From an uncultured Bacteroidia bacterium (GTDB lineage: Bacteria > Bacteroidota > Bacteroidia > Bacteroidales > UBA932), in assembly GCA_902780935.1 (NCBI GenBank), contig CACZHP010000008.1, positions 1 through 64,000 on the forward strand: 64,000 nucleotides of DNA, in the 5' to 3' direction. The position numbers were made by a program, and so were the translations under genes. Below the pieces are notes generated by a model. It worked only from the letters and a program-made list of their open reading frames with translations. It was not told where the DNA came from and did not search any database. Of the stretch, positions 17,591 through 25,369 are shown one piece after another (within the stretch, counting starts at the first letter, position 1; the number at the start of each line of letters is the position of its first letter).

Positions 17591-17596
17591 AGGAGG
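17591..17596 (+). promoter_or_regulatory. Strong Shine-Dalgarno sequence (AGGAGG)
   Basis: A full AGGAGG lies eight bases before the ATG at 17605. Bacteroidota genes seldom use strong Shine-Dalgarno sites, and most genes in this window lack one, so this gene may be translated at an unusually high rate. The site also fixes the start codon. Confidence 0.6.
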
Positions 17597-17604
17597 AACA
17601 GAAC

Positions 17605-20010
17605 ATGAAGAATATATTCAAATATTCATTTTTAGCCGCTCTCCTCATCACTATGACAGGCCTTACCGCCTGCCAGAACGAGGAGCTTGACACCGACCAG
17701 TATGCCGGGAAGATCGCCCTCGCGGCGATCTCTCCCAACCCCGTGATGCGGGGCGGCGAGCTGCGTATCATCGGAGCTAACCTGGAGAAGGTCTCCGAGG
17801 TCAAGTTTGCCGGCGGCGCTTCAGTATCCAGCATCCAGACCGTCACCTCCGGCAGCCGCAGCGAGATCCGCCTTATCGTCCCCATGGATGCGCAGGTCGG
17901 CCCTGTCACTGTCGTAAGTGGCGATGGAACAACCGCTTCCACAAGATTCGACCTGGAGTACACAGAGCCGATTGTGTTCAGCTCTTTCACTCCGGCGACC
18001 GTCCTTTCCGGTGATGTTGTCACTGTCAGGGGCGAGTATCTGAACAATGTCCGCGAGGTCATCCTCGGAGGTGGAGTCTATGTCACCGAGTTCAACAGCC
18101 AGTCCGGCAGTGAGCTTTCCTTCACGGTTCCCTCGAACGCCGTTTCCGGTTATGTCATCGTAGGTGACGTCAACGAGCTTGAGGACCAGAGCACCATCCC
18201 GAACCAGATCTATTCCGAGACCGAGCTGGTGGTAGGTGATCCGACTGTCGCCGTGGCTGACACGACCACTTACAAGAGCGGAGATCTCATCACAGTGAAT
18301 GGTGAGCATCTCGACATGATCGAGAGGATTGACCTGACCGGCGCGGATGAAGTCGAGTTCACTCTCGCCGAGGACGGCAAGTCCATCACCTTCAACCTTC
18401 CTTCTTCCGCCACTGACGGTCAGGTCAAACTCACTTCCTATGCGGGCAAGGAGTTCGAGGCCGGGTTCGTCCAGACACTCTCCGTTGCTGACCTTGCCAT
18501 CGAGTCCATCGCCGAGGACGGCCGTTACAAGGCCGGCAGTGATGTGAAGATCACCGGTTCAGACCTCGATCTCGTCACAAAGGTCGAGTTCACCGGCGCT
18601 GAGGCCCAGTGGTATCTCGATGGCAAAGACATCGTCGCCACTATCCCTGCGGATGCCAAGGACGGAGGCGTGACTGTCACCCTCGGTTCCGGAAAGAAAG
18701 CCTACACAGAAGCGATCGAGCTTGTCAAACCTATTGCCACTTGGATCAGCGGCAAAGAGGCGGTCGCCGGCGGCCAGCAGATTGCTGTGGCTGGAACAGA
18801 CCTTGATCTCGTCACCGGCGTGACGATCGGAGACAAGGATAACGGCATGATCAAGTGCGGATTCACGGTATCCTCCGCTGACACTGTGCGTGTTATTATT
18901 CCAAGGGATGCTTACACAGGAGTCCTCTCCCTCTCTGCCGCGAACGGCGACTTCACCCAGACTGACGAGATCATGGTGACTTACGATGAGGCTGTCAGCA
19001 TAGTCTTCGATGAGCCTTCATATGCTCTTGGCCGTAAGGTAACCATCTCCGGCTCCGACCTTATGAAAGTCGAGACTATCAACATAAAGGGCAAGAAGGT
19101 TATCTCTTTTAGCGAACGTAAAAATGACGCTATGGCATTCGACCTCCCTGATGGCGTGGGTCCTGGCGTCTATAAACTAGACTTGGGCCTTATTGATGGC
19201 TCTGAGTTGACCTGGGCTGTGCCATTTGAGGTGACCGCTCCTTACACCGAGACCTTCGTTTGGGAGGGCTCCAGGGAGACCGGCAGTTATGCCAATAACC
19301 TTGAGCTCGGAGGTGAGGATGATTGGGTCAATAACGGCCTTGTTGTGGGCGATGTGGTGAGGGTTTACTTCACCGCTGCCGATCCGGCTGATTGGTCGAT
19401 GCAACTCTTCACTGGGCATTGGTCCGGTATGTCTATGTTGTTCCCTGACCTGGAGAACCCCAATCAGTTCAACCAGGACCGTAATCCTGACGCTATTGCC
19501 AACGGCTATGTGGCGTTTGAGGTAACGGAAGAGATTTTCAACCTGTTCACCGAGAAGCTGTGGTGGGGATCCGCTTTGATAGTTCAGGGCAAGAATTTGA
19601 CTGTCACAGGCGTTTCATTCCTGCACTTCGGAGTCAGCGAGACTGTTGTCTGGGAAGGAACCAGCAATCACACTGGTGATTACGACAACAATATTGAACT
19701 TGGCGGGGAAGATGATTGGGTCAATGCGGAGTTGTGGGAAGGTGCGGAAATCCGTATCTACTTCACACCTGACGATCCTTCCGAGTGGTCCATCCAGATA
19801 TTCGACGGTCACTGGAATTCATTGAAGCAGGTGACACCGAACGGTGTCCAGTTCAATCAGGATAATGATCCTGACGCTGTTTCGAGGGGGTATGTATCCT
19901 TCAAGGCGGAAGGTGATGTCTTCGCCGCCTTGACATCTCACCTGTGGTGGGGATCGGCCTTGATTCTCCAAGGAAAGAACATGGTCTTCACAAAACTGGC
20001 TTATATTTAG
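17605..20010 (+). CDS. Large multidomain IPT/TIG surface lipoprotein with duplicated C-terminal binding domain
   Basis: 801 aa. Lipobox GLTAC (Cys23). Residues about 36-545 form about six consecutive IPT/TIG Ig-like repeats, each with a recognisable '(G)xxVTVxGxxL' strand (for example GGELRIIGANLEKV, GDVVTVRGEYL, GDLITVNGEHL, GSDVKITGSDLDLV, GQQIAVAGTDLDLV, RKVTISGSDL). The C-terminus contains two copies of a domain of about 125 residues (549-678 and 679-801); each has ETxVWEGS, NNxELGGEDDWVN, FxGHW or FDGHW, FNQDxxPDA, LWWGSALIxQGKN. The conserved Trp residues suggest two tandem carbohydrate-binding sites at the end of a long stalk. It fills the SGBP slot beside the SGBP-B-like gene and is much longer than usual. 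Confidence 0.85.
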   Translation: MKNIFKYSFLAALLITMTGLTACQNEELDTDQYAGKIALAAISPNPVMRGGELRIIGANLEKVSEVKFAGGASVSSIQTVTSGSRSEIRLIVPMDAQVGPVTVVSGDGTTASTRFDLEYTEPIVFSSFTPATVLSGDVVTVRGEYLNNVREVILGGGVYVTEFNSQSGSELSFTVPSNAVSGYVIVGDVNELEDQSTIPNQIYSETELVVGDPTVAVADTTTYKSGDLITVNGEHLDMIERIDLTGADEVEFTLAEDGKSITFNLPSSATDGQVKLTSYAGKEFEAGFVQTLSVADLAIESIAEDGRYKAGSDVKITGSDLDLVTKVEFTGAEAQWYLDGKDIVATIPADAKDGGVTVTLGSGKKAYTEAIELVKPIATWISGKEAVAGGQQIAVAGTDLDLVTGVTIGDKDNGMIKCGFTVSSADTVRVIIPRDAYTGVLSLSAANGDFTQTDEIMVTYDEAVSIVFDEPSYALGRKVTISGSDLMKVETINIKGKKVISFSERKNDAMAFDLPDGVGPGVYKLDLGLIDGSELTWAVPFEVTAPYTETFVWEGSRETGSYANNLELGGEDDWVNNGLVVGDVVRVYFTAADPADWSMQLFTGHWSGMSMLFPDLENPNQFNQDRNPDAIANGYVAFEVTEEIFNLFTEKLWWGSALIVQGKNLTVTGVSFLHFGVSETVVWEGTSNHTGDYDNNIELGGEDDWVNAELWEGAEIRIYFTPDDPSEWSIQIFDGHWNSLKQVTPNGVQFNQDNDPDAVSRGYVSFKAEGDVFAALTSHLWWGSALILQGKNMVFTKLAYI

Positions 20011-20018
20011 TTTTTATT

Positions 20019-20044
20019 CCGGAGGGGGCTGACCCTCCCTCCGG
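20019..20044 (+). terminator. GC-rich intercistronic hairpin inside the PUL operon
   Basis: CCGGAGGG (20019-20026) and CCCTCCGG (20037-20044) form an eight-pair, nearly all-GC stem with a loop that can pair further. No T-run follows, and the next gene begins 22 bp later. It is likely a partial terminator or RNA-processing/stability element that separates high expression of the surface uptake genes from lower expression of the enzyme genes. Confidence 0.5.
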
Positions 20045-20065
20045 GATCCAATTTATATTCATTCA

Positions 20066-21511
20066 ATGAGGAAAGTACTGTCTTTTCTTGCCTTGGCCAT
20101 GTCCGTGTTGGCGGTTTTGTCCTGCGGGGGAGATCCGGATGACCCTGTCATCCAGGAGGATCCCGCTCCGACATCTGTCACGGCGAGTCCCGCGACCTCC
20201 AGCCTGACCTCCTCGGCCGGGGAAGTGGCTCTAGCGGTCACCTCTCCCCAGCGGCCTGTGTTGGGCGAAATCCCTTCTTGGATAACAGTCAAGGATGGCA
20301 CGTACAACAAGTACAATATCACTTTTACCCTACAAGTGGCCGAGAATAAAGCCTACGAGCCCAGGACGGCGACCATAACGGTCACTTCGGGCGGACTTTC
20401 AAGTTCCGTGACCATCACCCAGGCCGCTGCGGAGAAGCCTCAGGAGCCGTCGGAACCTGAAGATCCGCAGACTCCGGAGGAACCGGGTGGGGACGTGGAA
20501 GTGAATATATCCAAGAACCTCGTTACCAAGTCACCCATGGACAAGGCGGTGGCCCTTTACGGTTATCTTCTGGACCAGTACGGCAAGAAAATAATCTCCT
20601 CGATCATGGCCGACGTGAACTGGAACCACCGCGAGGCGGACAAGGTAAATGCGGCTACCGGGAAGTATCCGGCGATGAACTGTTACGACTTCATCCATAT
20701 CTATGTCCCCGAGAACAACTGGATCAATTATTCTGATCTCAAGCCGGTTACGGAATGGGCCGAGTCTGGTGGTATAGTTTCCTTGATGTGGCATTTCAAT
20801 GTGCCTAAAAATAAGGACATCGTTCCCGGAACTGACGGAAGCGGTGTGACATGTACCCCTGGTGAGACCACCTTCCGGGCCAAAAATGTCTTCACCGAAG
20901 GGACTTGGGAGAACAAATGGTTCTACGGGCAGATGGACAAGGTAGTGGATGTGATCCTTGGACTTCAGAAGCAGGGAATCGCCGCTATCTGGCGTCCTTT
21001 CCATGAGGCGGCCGGCAACGCCACCCACAAGCAGCAAGCCGCATGGACGACATCCTGGTTCTGGTGGGGTTTCGACGGTGCCGAGATATACAAGAAGCTC
21101 TGGACCGCTATGTTCGATTATTTCGCCTCAAAGGGGATCAATAACCTTATCTGGGTATGGACCACCCAGAACTACAACGGGAATTCAGTCGAATACAATC
21201 AGGACAAGGACTGGTATCCTGGGGACGGGTATGTGGACATTGTTGCCCGCGACCTGTATGGAAGCGCTGCCTCTGTCAACAAGAAAGAGTTCGAGGAGAT
21301 CCAGAAGACTTATCCTACAAAGATGGTTACTCTCGGAGAATGCGGCAAAGACGGCTCCACCGCTTTTGCCACTATCCCTTCCGTCTGGTCCGCCGGTGCC
21401 AAATGGTCCTGGTTCATGCCATGGTACGGCTCCAACATGCCTGACACTGAGTGGTGGAAGTCTGCCATGTCAAGTCCCAACGTGATCAATCGCTCTGAAG
21501 TGAAATATTGA
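20066..21511 (+). CDS. BACON-GH26 endo-beta-mannanase lipoprotein
   Basis: 481 aa. Lipobox VLSC (Cys20). Residues about 36-121 are a BACON domain (LPxWI-type PSWITVKDG, ending VTITQAA), a spacer found in surface glycanases; then a Pro/Glu-rich linker (about 124-141) and a GH26 TIM barrel (about 150-480). Acid/base Glu314 is in IWRPFHEA and nucleophile Glu425 in TLGECG; WFWWG and MWHFN are typical of GH26. Family 26 is dominated by beta-mannanases. Surface-anchored initial cleavage of mannan is the likely role. The gene ends one base before the next start, and the following gene has the same BACON-linker architecture. Confidence 0.9.
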   Translation: MRKVLSFLALAMSVLAVLSCGGDPDDPVIQEDPAPTSVTASPATSSLTSSAGEVALAVTSPQRPVLGEIPSWITVKDGTYNKYNITFTLQVAENKAYEPRTATITVTSGGLSSSVTITQAAAEKPQEPSEPEDPQTPEEPGGDVEVNISKNLVTKSPMDKAVALYGYLLDQYGKKIISSIMADVNWNHREADKVNAATGKYPAMNCYDFIHIYVPENNWINYSDLKPVTEWAESGGIVSLMWHFNVPKNKDIVPGTDGSGVTCTPGETTFRAKNVFTEGTWENKWFYGQMDKVVDVILGLQKQGIAAIWRPFHEAAGNATHKQQAAWTTSWFWWGFDGAEIYKKLWTAMFDYFASKGINNLIWVWTTQNYNGNSVEYNQDKDWYPGDGYVDIVARDLYGSAASVNKKEFEEIQKTYPTKMVTLGECGKDGSTAFATIPSVWSAGAKWSWFMPWYGSNMPDTEWWKSAMSSPNVINRSEVKY

Positions 21512-21512
21512 T

Positions 21513-23108
21513 ATGAACAGAATATCCCATATAACCTTGCCGGTCTTGGCCGCTGCAGTGTCCATTCTTTTTTCATGTGGGAAAGAGAAGCCGGAACCGA
21601 CACCGCAACCGAATCCGGCTCCTACATCTATCACTTTGAGCGCCAGCTCTTTCCAAGTGAATCAGCCAGGAGAAAAGCTATCCCTGACGATCAAGGCGCC
21701 CTCCCGTCCGACCCTGTCCGGGCTTCCTTCCTGGATTACCTATTCTGACGGAACATATTCATCATATTCGATAACCGTCGGGTTGACCGTAGCCGCCAAT
21801 GAGACTTATGAGCAGCGCTCGGCGACTGTCTCGGTCGTCTCTACCGGCGCTTCCTCCGTGTCCTTTACCGTAACCCAGGCCGCCGCCGAGAAGCCAGTTG
21901 ACCCGGATCCCGATCCGGAACAAGCTGATAATGAGGCGTGGAAGATGGCTAAAACCCTTGGCTTGGGCTGGAATATGGGCAACCATTTCGACGCTTTCTA
22001 CAATGGCTCGTGGGCCGGAGAGAAGGAGGGCTATCCTGACGAGACCGCATGGCAGCCGAACAAAGCGACCCAGACCACTTTCAATGGGGTGAAAGAGGCT
22101 GGTTTCACCAGTGTCCGTATCCCCATCTCATGGCTTAAGATGATAGGGCCCGCGCCTTCCTACACAATCGACAAGGCTTGGATGGACAGGGTGTACGAAG
22201 CCGCTGGAATGGCTCATGCGGCCGGACTTAATGTCATCATAAACACGCACCATGACGAGAATCACGGCGTCAGCAACGGCTATCAGTGGCTGGACATAAA
22301 GAACGCTTCCAAGGATAAGGCCCTCAACGAGTCCATTAAGGCTGAGATCAAGGCGGTCTGGACCCAGATAGCTGAAAGGTTCGCCGATTGCGGCGACTGG
22401 CTCATCATGGAGAGTTTCAATGAGCTGAATGACGGCGGCTGGGGCTGGAGCGAGGAATTCAGGGCTAACCCCGCAGCCCAGTGCGATATCCTTAATGAGT
22501 GGAACCAGATCTTTGTGGACGCGGTCAGGGCCACGGGAGGGGAGAATGCCACACGCTGGCTTGGAGTGCCGACCTACGCCGCCAATCCTGAATATACGAA
22601 ATACCATAAGATGCCTACCGACAAGGCCGGAAAGACCATGCTTGCGGTACACTTCTATGACCCGAGCTCTTACACGATCGGCGACGAGCAGTATTCTGAC
22701 TGGGGACACACCGGCGCAAAAGGGAAAAAAGCCGATTATGGCGACGAGGACCATGTCCAGCAAGTCTTCGGCGCGCTCAACAAGGAATATGTGTCCAAGA
22801 ACATCCCTTGCTACCTCGGCGAGTTCGGCTGCTCAATGAGAGCCAAGTCCGACACCAGGGCATGGCGGTTCTACCTTTACTACATGGAATATGTCGTCAA
22901 AGCCGCGAAGACATACGGCCTGCCTTGTTTCCTGTGGGATAATGGAGCCACGGACACAGGCAAGGAGCAGCACGGTTACATCAACCACGGCACAGGTGGT
23001 TACATCGGCAACAGCAAGGAGGTCGTCAATGTCCTCAAGAAAGCATGGTTCACGGAAAGTGACGGTTACACTCTCCAGTATGTTTATGATTCGGCTCCAA
23101 AATTCTGA
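21513..23108 (+). CDS. BACON-GH5 endo-glucanase lipoprotein (GH5_4-like)
   Basis: 531 aa. Lipobox LFSC (Cys22); Pro-rich start (PEPTPQPNPAP); BACON domain about 37-125 (LPSWITYSDG ... FTVTQAA), closely similar to the one in the preceding GH26 protein; short DPDPDPE linker; GH5 barrel about 139-531. Motifs: LGLGWNMGNHFDAF, VRIPISW, NTHHDE, acid/base Glu304 in SFNELND, nucleophile Glu437 in YLGEFGC, and the late FLWDNG. The 'GWNxGNxxDA' opening is typical of GH5 subfamily 4, whose members cut xyloglucan, mixed-linkage glucan, cellulose or glucomannan. Its specificity decides whether the locus really targets xyloglucan. Gene starts two bases after the GH26 stop. Confidence 0.85.
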   Translation: MNRISHITLPVLAAAVSILFSCGKEKPEPTPQPNPAPTSITLSASSFQVNQPGEKLSLTIKAPSRPTLSGLPSWITYSDGTYSSYSITVGLTVAANETYEQRSATVSVVSTGASSVSFTVTQAAAEKPVDPDPDPEQADNEAWKMAKTLGLGWNMGNHFDAFYNGSWAGEKEGYPDETAWQPNKATQTTFNGVKEAGFTSVRIPISWLKMIGPAPSYTIDKAWMDRVYEAAGMAHAAGLNVIINTHHDENHGVSNGYQWLDIKNASKDKALNESIKAEIKAVWTQIAERFADCGDWLIMESFNELNDGGWGWSEEFRANPAAQCDILNEWNQIFVDAVRATGGENATRWLGVPTYAANPEYTKYHKMPTDKAGKTMLAVHFYDPSSYTIGDEQYSDWGHTGAKGKKADYGDEDHVQQVFGALNKEYVSKNIPCYLGEFGCSMRAKSDTRAWRFYLYYMEYVVKAAKTYGLPCFLWDNGATDTGKEQHGYINHGTGGYIGNSKEVVNVLKKAWFTESDGYTLQYVYDSAPKF

Positions 23109-23114
23109 TAAGTC

Positions 23115-24209
23115 ATGAGAAAGTTTATTACTCTGATTATGATTCCTTTATTGTTCGCCGGGTGCGGTAGAAGACCCCGGCCAGTGGATGATGAGATCCC
23201 TGGTAACAGAGTGCTGGCCAGCAAGTTGCTTGCCTCGGTCGATGCCGGGAAGGTGATGTACGGCCATCAGGACGACCTCTCCTACGGCCATTCCTGGAAG
23301 GTTGAGGACTGGAAAAAGGACGATCTGGAGCGTTCCGACATCAAGGATGTGTCCGGGAAGTATCCCGCCGTCATAGGTTTCGATCTCGGAGGGATCGAGT
23401 TGGGTAACAAGGAGAACCTTGACGGGGTTCCCTTCGACCTGATCAGGAAAGCCACCCTGAAGCACCGCGAGAGGGGAGGAGTCGTGACTTTCTCGTGGCA
23501 CCTACGCAACCCCTTGACCGGAGGAGACTCATGGGATATTTCCTCGGATCAGGTCGTGGCCTCTGTCCTAGAGGGCGGAGAGAAACACGAGGAGTTCCTT
23601 GTCTGGCTGGACCGCATGGCAGATTTCCTGAACAGCCTCGGTAAAGCTCCCGTCATATTCCGTCCTTGGCATGAGAATATCGGAAGCTGGTTCTGGTGGG
23701 GAGGCAAACTCTGCTCTGCCGAGCAATACAAGGCCCTGTTCCGTCTGACACGGGAGAGGCTTGAAGAGAAAGGTGTCGAGAATTTGCTTTGGTGCTATTC
23801 TCCTAACGGGCCGATTTCCCAAGAAGATTACCTGTCCCGTTATCCCGGGGACGAAATCGTGGACATCCTCGGTACTGATATTTATGAATATGTCGGAGAG
23901 GATGGGCTTGAGGCGGCTGGAGACCGTTATGTCTCCCAGGTCCGCGAGATGCTGTCCACCCTGGAGACTATCTCAAAGGAGAGAAGCAAACTCATGTGCC
24001 TGTCTGAGACCGGCCTTGAAGGCTTGGTCGATCCGACATGGTGGACTGAGAGGCTCTATCCGGCTTTAAAAGGGTTCCCGGTCACCTATGTGCTAACCTG
24101 GCGCAATGCCCACGACAAGCCCGGCCATTTCTATGGCCCTTGGAAGGGATTTGAGAATGAAGGTGATTTCAAAGCTTTCAGTGAAAAGGAAGAAATTGTG
24201 ATGCTATGA
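23115..24209 (+). CDS. GH26 beta-mannanase (mannobiose-releasing type) lipoprotein
   Basis: 364 aa, single-domain GH26. Signal peptide with lipobox LFAGC (Cys17). The barrel opens with [15 protein letters not shown], typical of Bacteroides mannobiohydrolase-like GH26 enzymes. Acid/base Glu187 is in FRPWHEN, nucleophile Glu298 in CLSETG; SWFWWG is an aromatic subsite. Unlike the GH26 at 20066 it has no BACON domain, which fits a periplasmic enzyme trimming imported mannooligosaccharides to mannobiose. Its stop overlaps the start of the GH130_1 gene (ATGA), the same pairing as in the Bacteroides fragilis mannan operon. Confidence 0.9.
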   Translation: MRKFITLIMIPLLFAGCGRRPRPVDDEIPGNRVLASKLLASVDAGKVMYGHQDDLSYGHSWKVEDWKKDDLERSDIKDVSGKYPAVIGFDLGGIELGNKENLDGVPFDLIRKATLKHRERGGVVTFSWHLRNPLTGGDSWDISSDQVVASVLEGGEKHEEFLVWLDRMADFLNSLGKAPVIFRPWHENIGSWFWWGGKLCSAEQYKALFRLTRERLEEKGVENLLWCYSPNGPISQEDYLSRYPGDEIVDILGTDIYEYVGEDGLEAAGDRYVSQVREMLSTLETISKERSKLMCLSETGLEGLVDPTWWTERLYPALKGFPVTYVLTWRNAHDKPGHFYGPWKGFENEGDFKAFSEKEEIVML

Positions 24210-25369
24210 CATACGAAGAGAGATTGAAGTGGCTGAAGGAGACTCATGAGGATCTTCTCGGCAGGAAAAACGTCCCGATCGAGGGGAACGGTGTATTGGA
24301 GAGATATGAGAATCCTGTCTTGACGGCGGCACACGCCCCGCTGGAGTGGCGCTACGACCTCCACAAGGAGACGAATCCCTTCCTGATGGAGAGGTTCGGG
24401 ATCCATGCGACCATGAATTCCGGAGCGATCAAGTTCGACGGTAAGTACATCCTTGTCGTGAGGGTTGAGGGTGCCGACCGCAAGTCTTTCTTCGCCGTGG
24501 CGGAGAGCCCCAATGGGGTGGACAATTTCCGTTTCTGGCCCCACCCGGTCACAATGCCGGAATATGGCGAGCCTGCCACGAATGTCTATGACATGCGCCT
24601 GACCGCCCACGAGGACGGTTGGATCTACGGCATCTTCTGCGTCGAGCGTAAGGATTCCGGCCGCCCCGACGACCTCTCCGCCGCTGTTGCCTGCGCCGGT
24701 GTCGCCCGCACGAAGGATCTCGTGAGCTGGGAGAGGCTCCCAGACATCGTCTCTTCCCACCAGCAGCGCAATGTCGTGCTTCACCCGGAGTTCGTGGACG
24801 GGAAATATGCCCTCTACACCCGCCCGCAGGACGGTTTCATCGATGCCGGGAACGGCCCCGGGATAGGCTGGGCTCTTGTGGACAGCATGGAGCATGCCGT
24901 CATCGGCGATGAGAAGGTCTTGAGCCGTAGGCGCTACCACACCATCATGGAATGCAAGAACGGGGAGGGCCCCCATCCCATCAAGACCTCCAAGGGCTGG
25001 CTTCACCTTGCCCATGGCGTGCGCGGCTGCGCTTCCGGACTCCGCTATGTGCTGTACATGTACATGACTTCCCTGGAAGATCCTTCCGAGGTGATAGCCG
25101 AGCCTGCCGGATTCCTTCTGGCTCCGGAGGGTGGGGAATATGTCGGCGACGTGATGAATGTGCTCTTCACCAACGGCTGGATCTGCGATCCGGACGGAAA
25201 GGTGTTCCTCTATTACGCATCTTCCGACACGCGGATGCATGTGGCCACCTCGACTGTGGACCGGCTGGTGGACTACTGCCTTAACACGGCTCCCGACGGT
25301 CTTAGGACTGGCGCGTCTGTCGAGACCCTCAACAAGTTGATTGACAGTAACGCGGATGTAGTCCTGTGA
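24206..25369 (+). CDS. 4-O-beta-D-mannosyl-D-glucose phosphorylase (GH130_1)
   Basis: 387 aa, no signal peptide, cytosolic. GH130 beta-propeller of the subfamily 1 type: [18 protein letters not shown] helix, [20 protein letters not shown], then [28 protein letters not shown] and [17 protein letters not shown], and the late [21 protein letters not shown]. Known GH130_1 enzymes convert mannosyl-beta-1,4-glucose plus phosphate to alpha-mannose-1-phosphate and glucose; the substrate is made from mannobiose by cellobiose 2-epimerase, encoded at 32640. The four-base ATGA overlap with the GH26 gene indicates translational coupling. The epimerase is separated from it here by three glycosidase genes. 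Confidence 0.92.
   Translation: MTYEERLKWLKETHEDLLGRKNVPIEGNGVLERYENPVLTAAHAPLEWRYDLHKETNPFLMERFGIHATMNSGAIKFDGKYILVVRVEGADRKSFFAVAESPNGVDNFRFWPHPVTMPEYGEPATNVYDMRLTAHEDGWIYGIFCVERKDSGRPDDLSAAVACAGVARTKDLVSWERLPDIVSSHQQRNVVLHPEFVDGKYALYTRPQDGFIDAGNGPGIGWALVDSMEHAVIGDEKVLSRRRYHTIMECKNGEGPHPIKTSKGWLHLAHGVRGCASGLRYVLYMYMTSLEDPSEVIAEPAGFLLAPEGGEYVGDVMNVLFTNGWICDPDGKVFLYYASSDTRMHVATSTVDRLVDYCLNTAPDGLRTGASVETLNKLIDSNADVVL

Noticed and set aside
24131-25240. Antisense open frame opposite the GH130_1 gene
   Set aside because: Shadow of a well-recognised phosphorylase gene; no protein family features.
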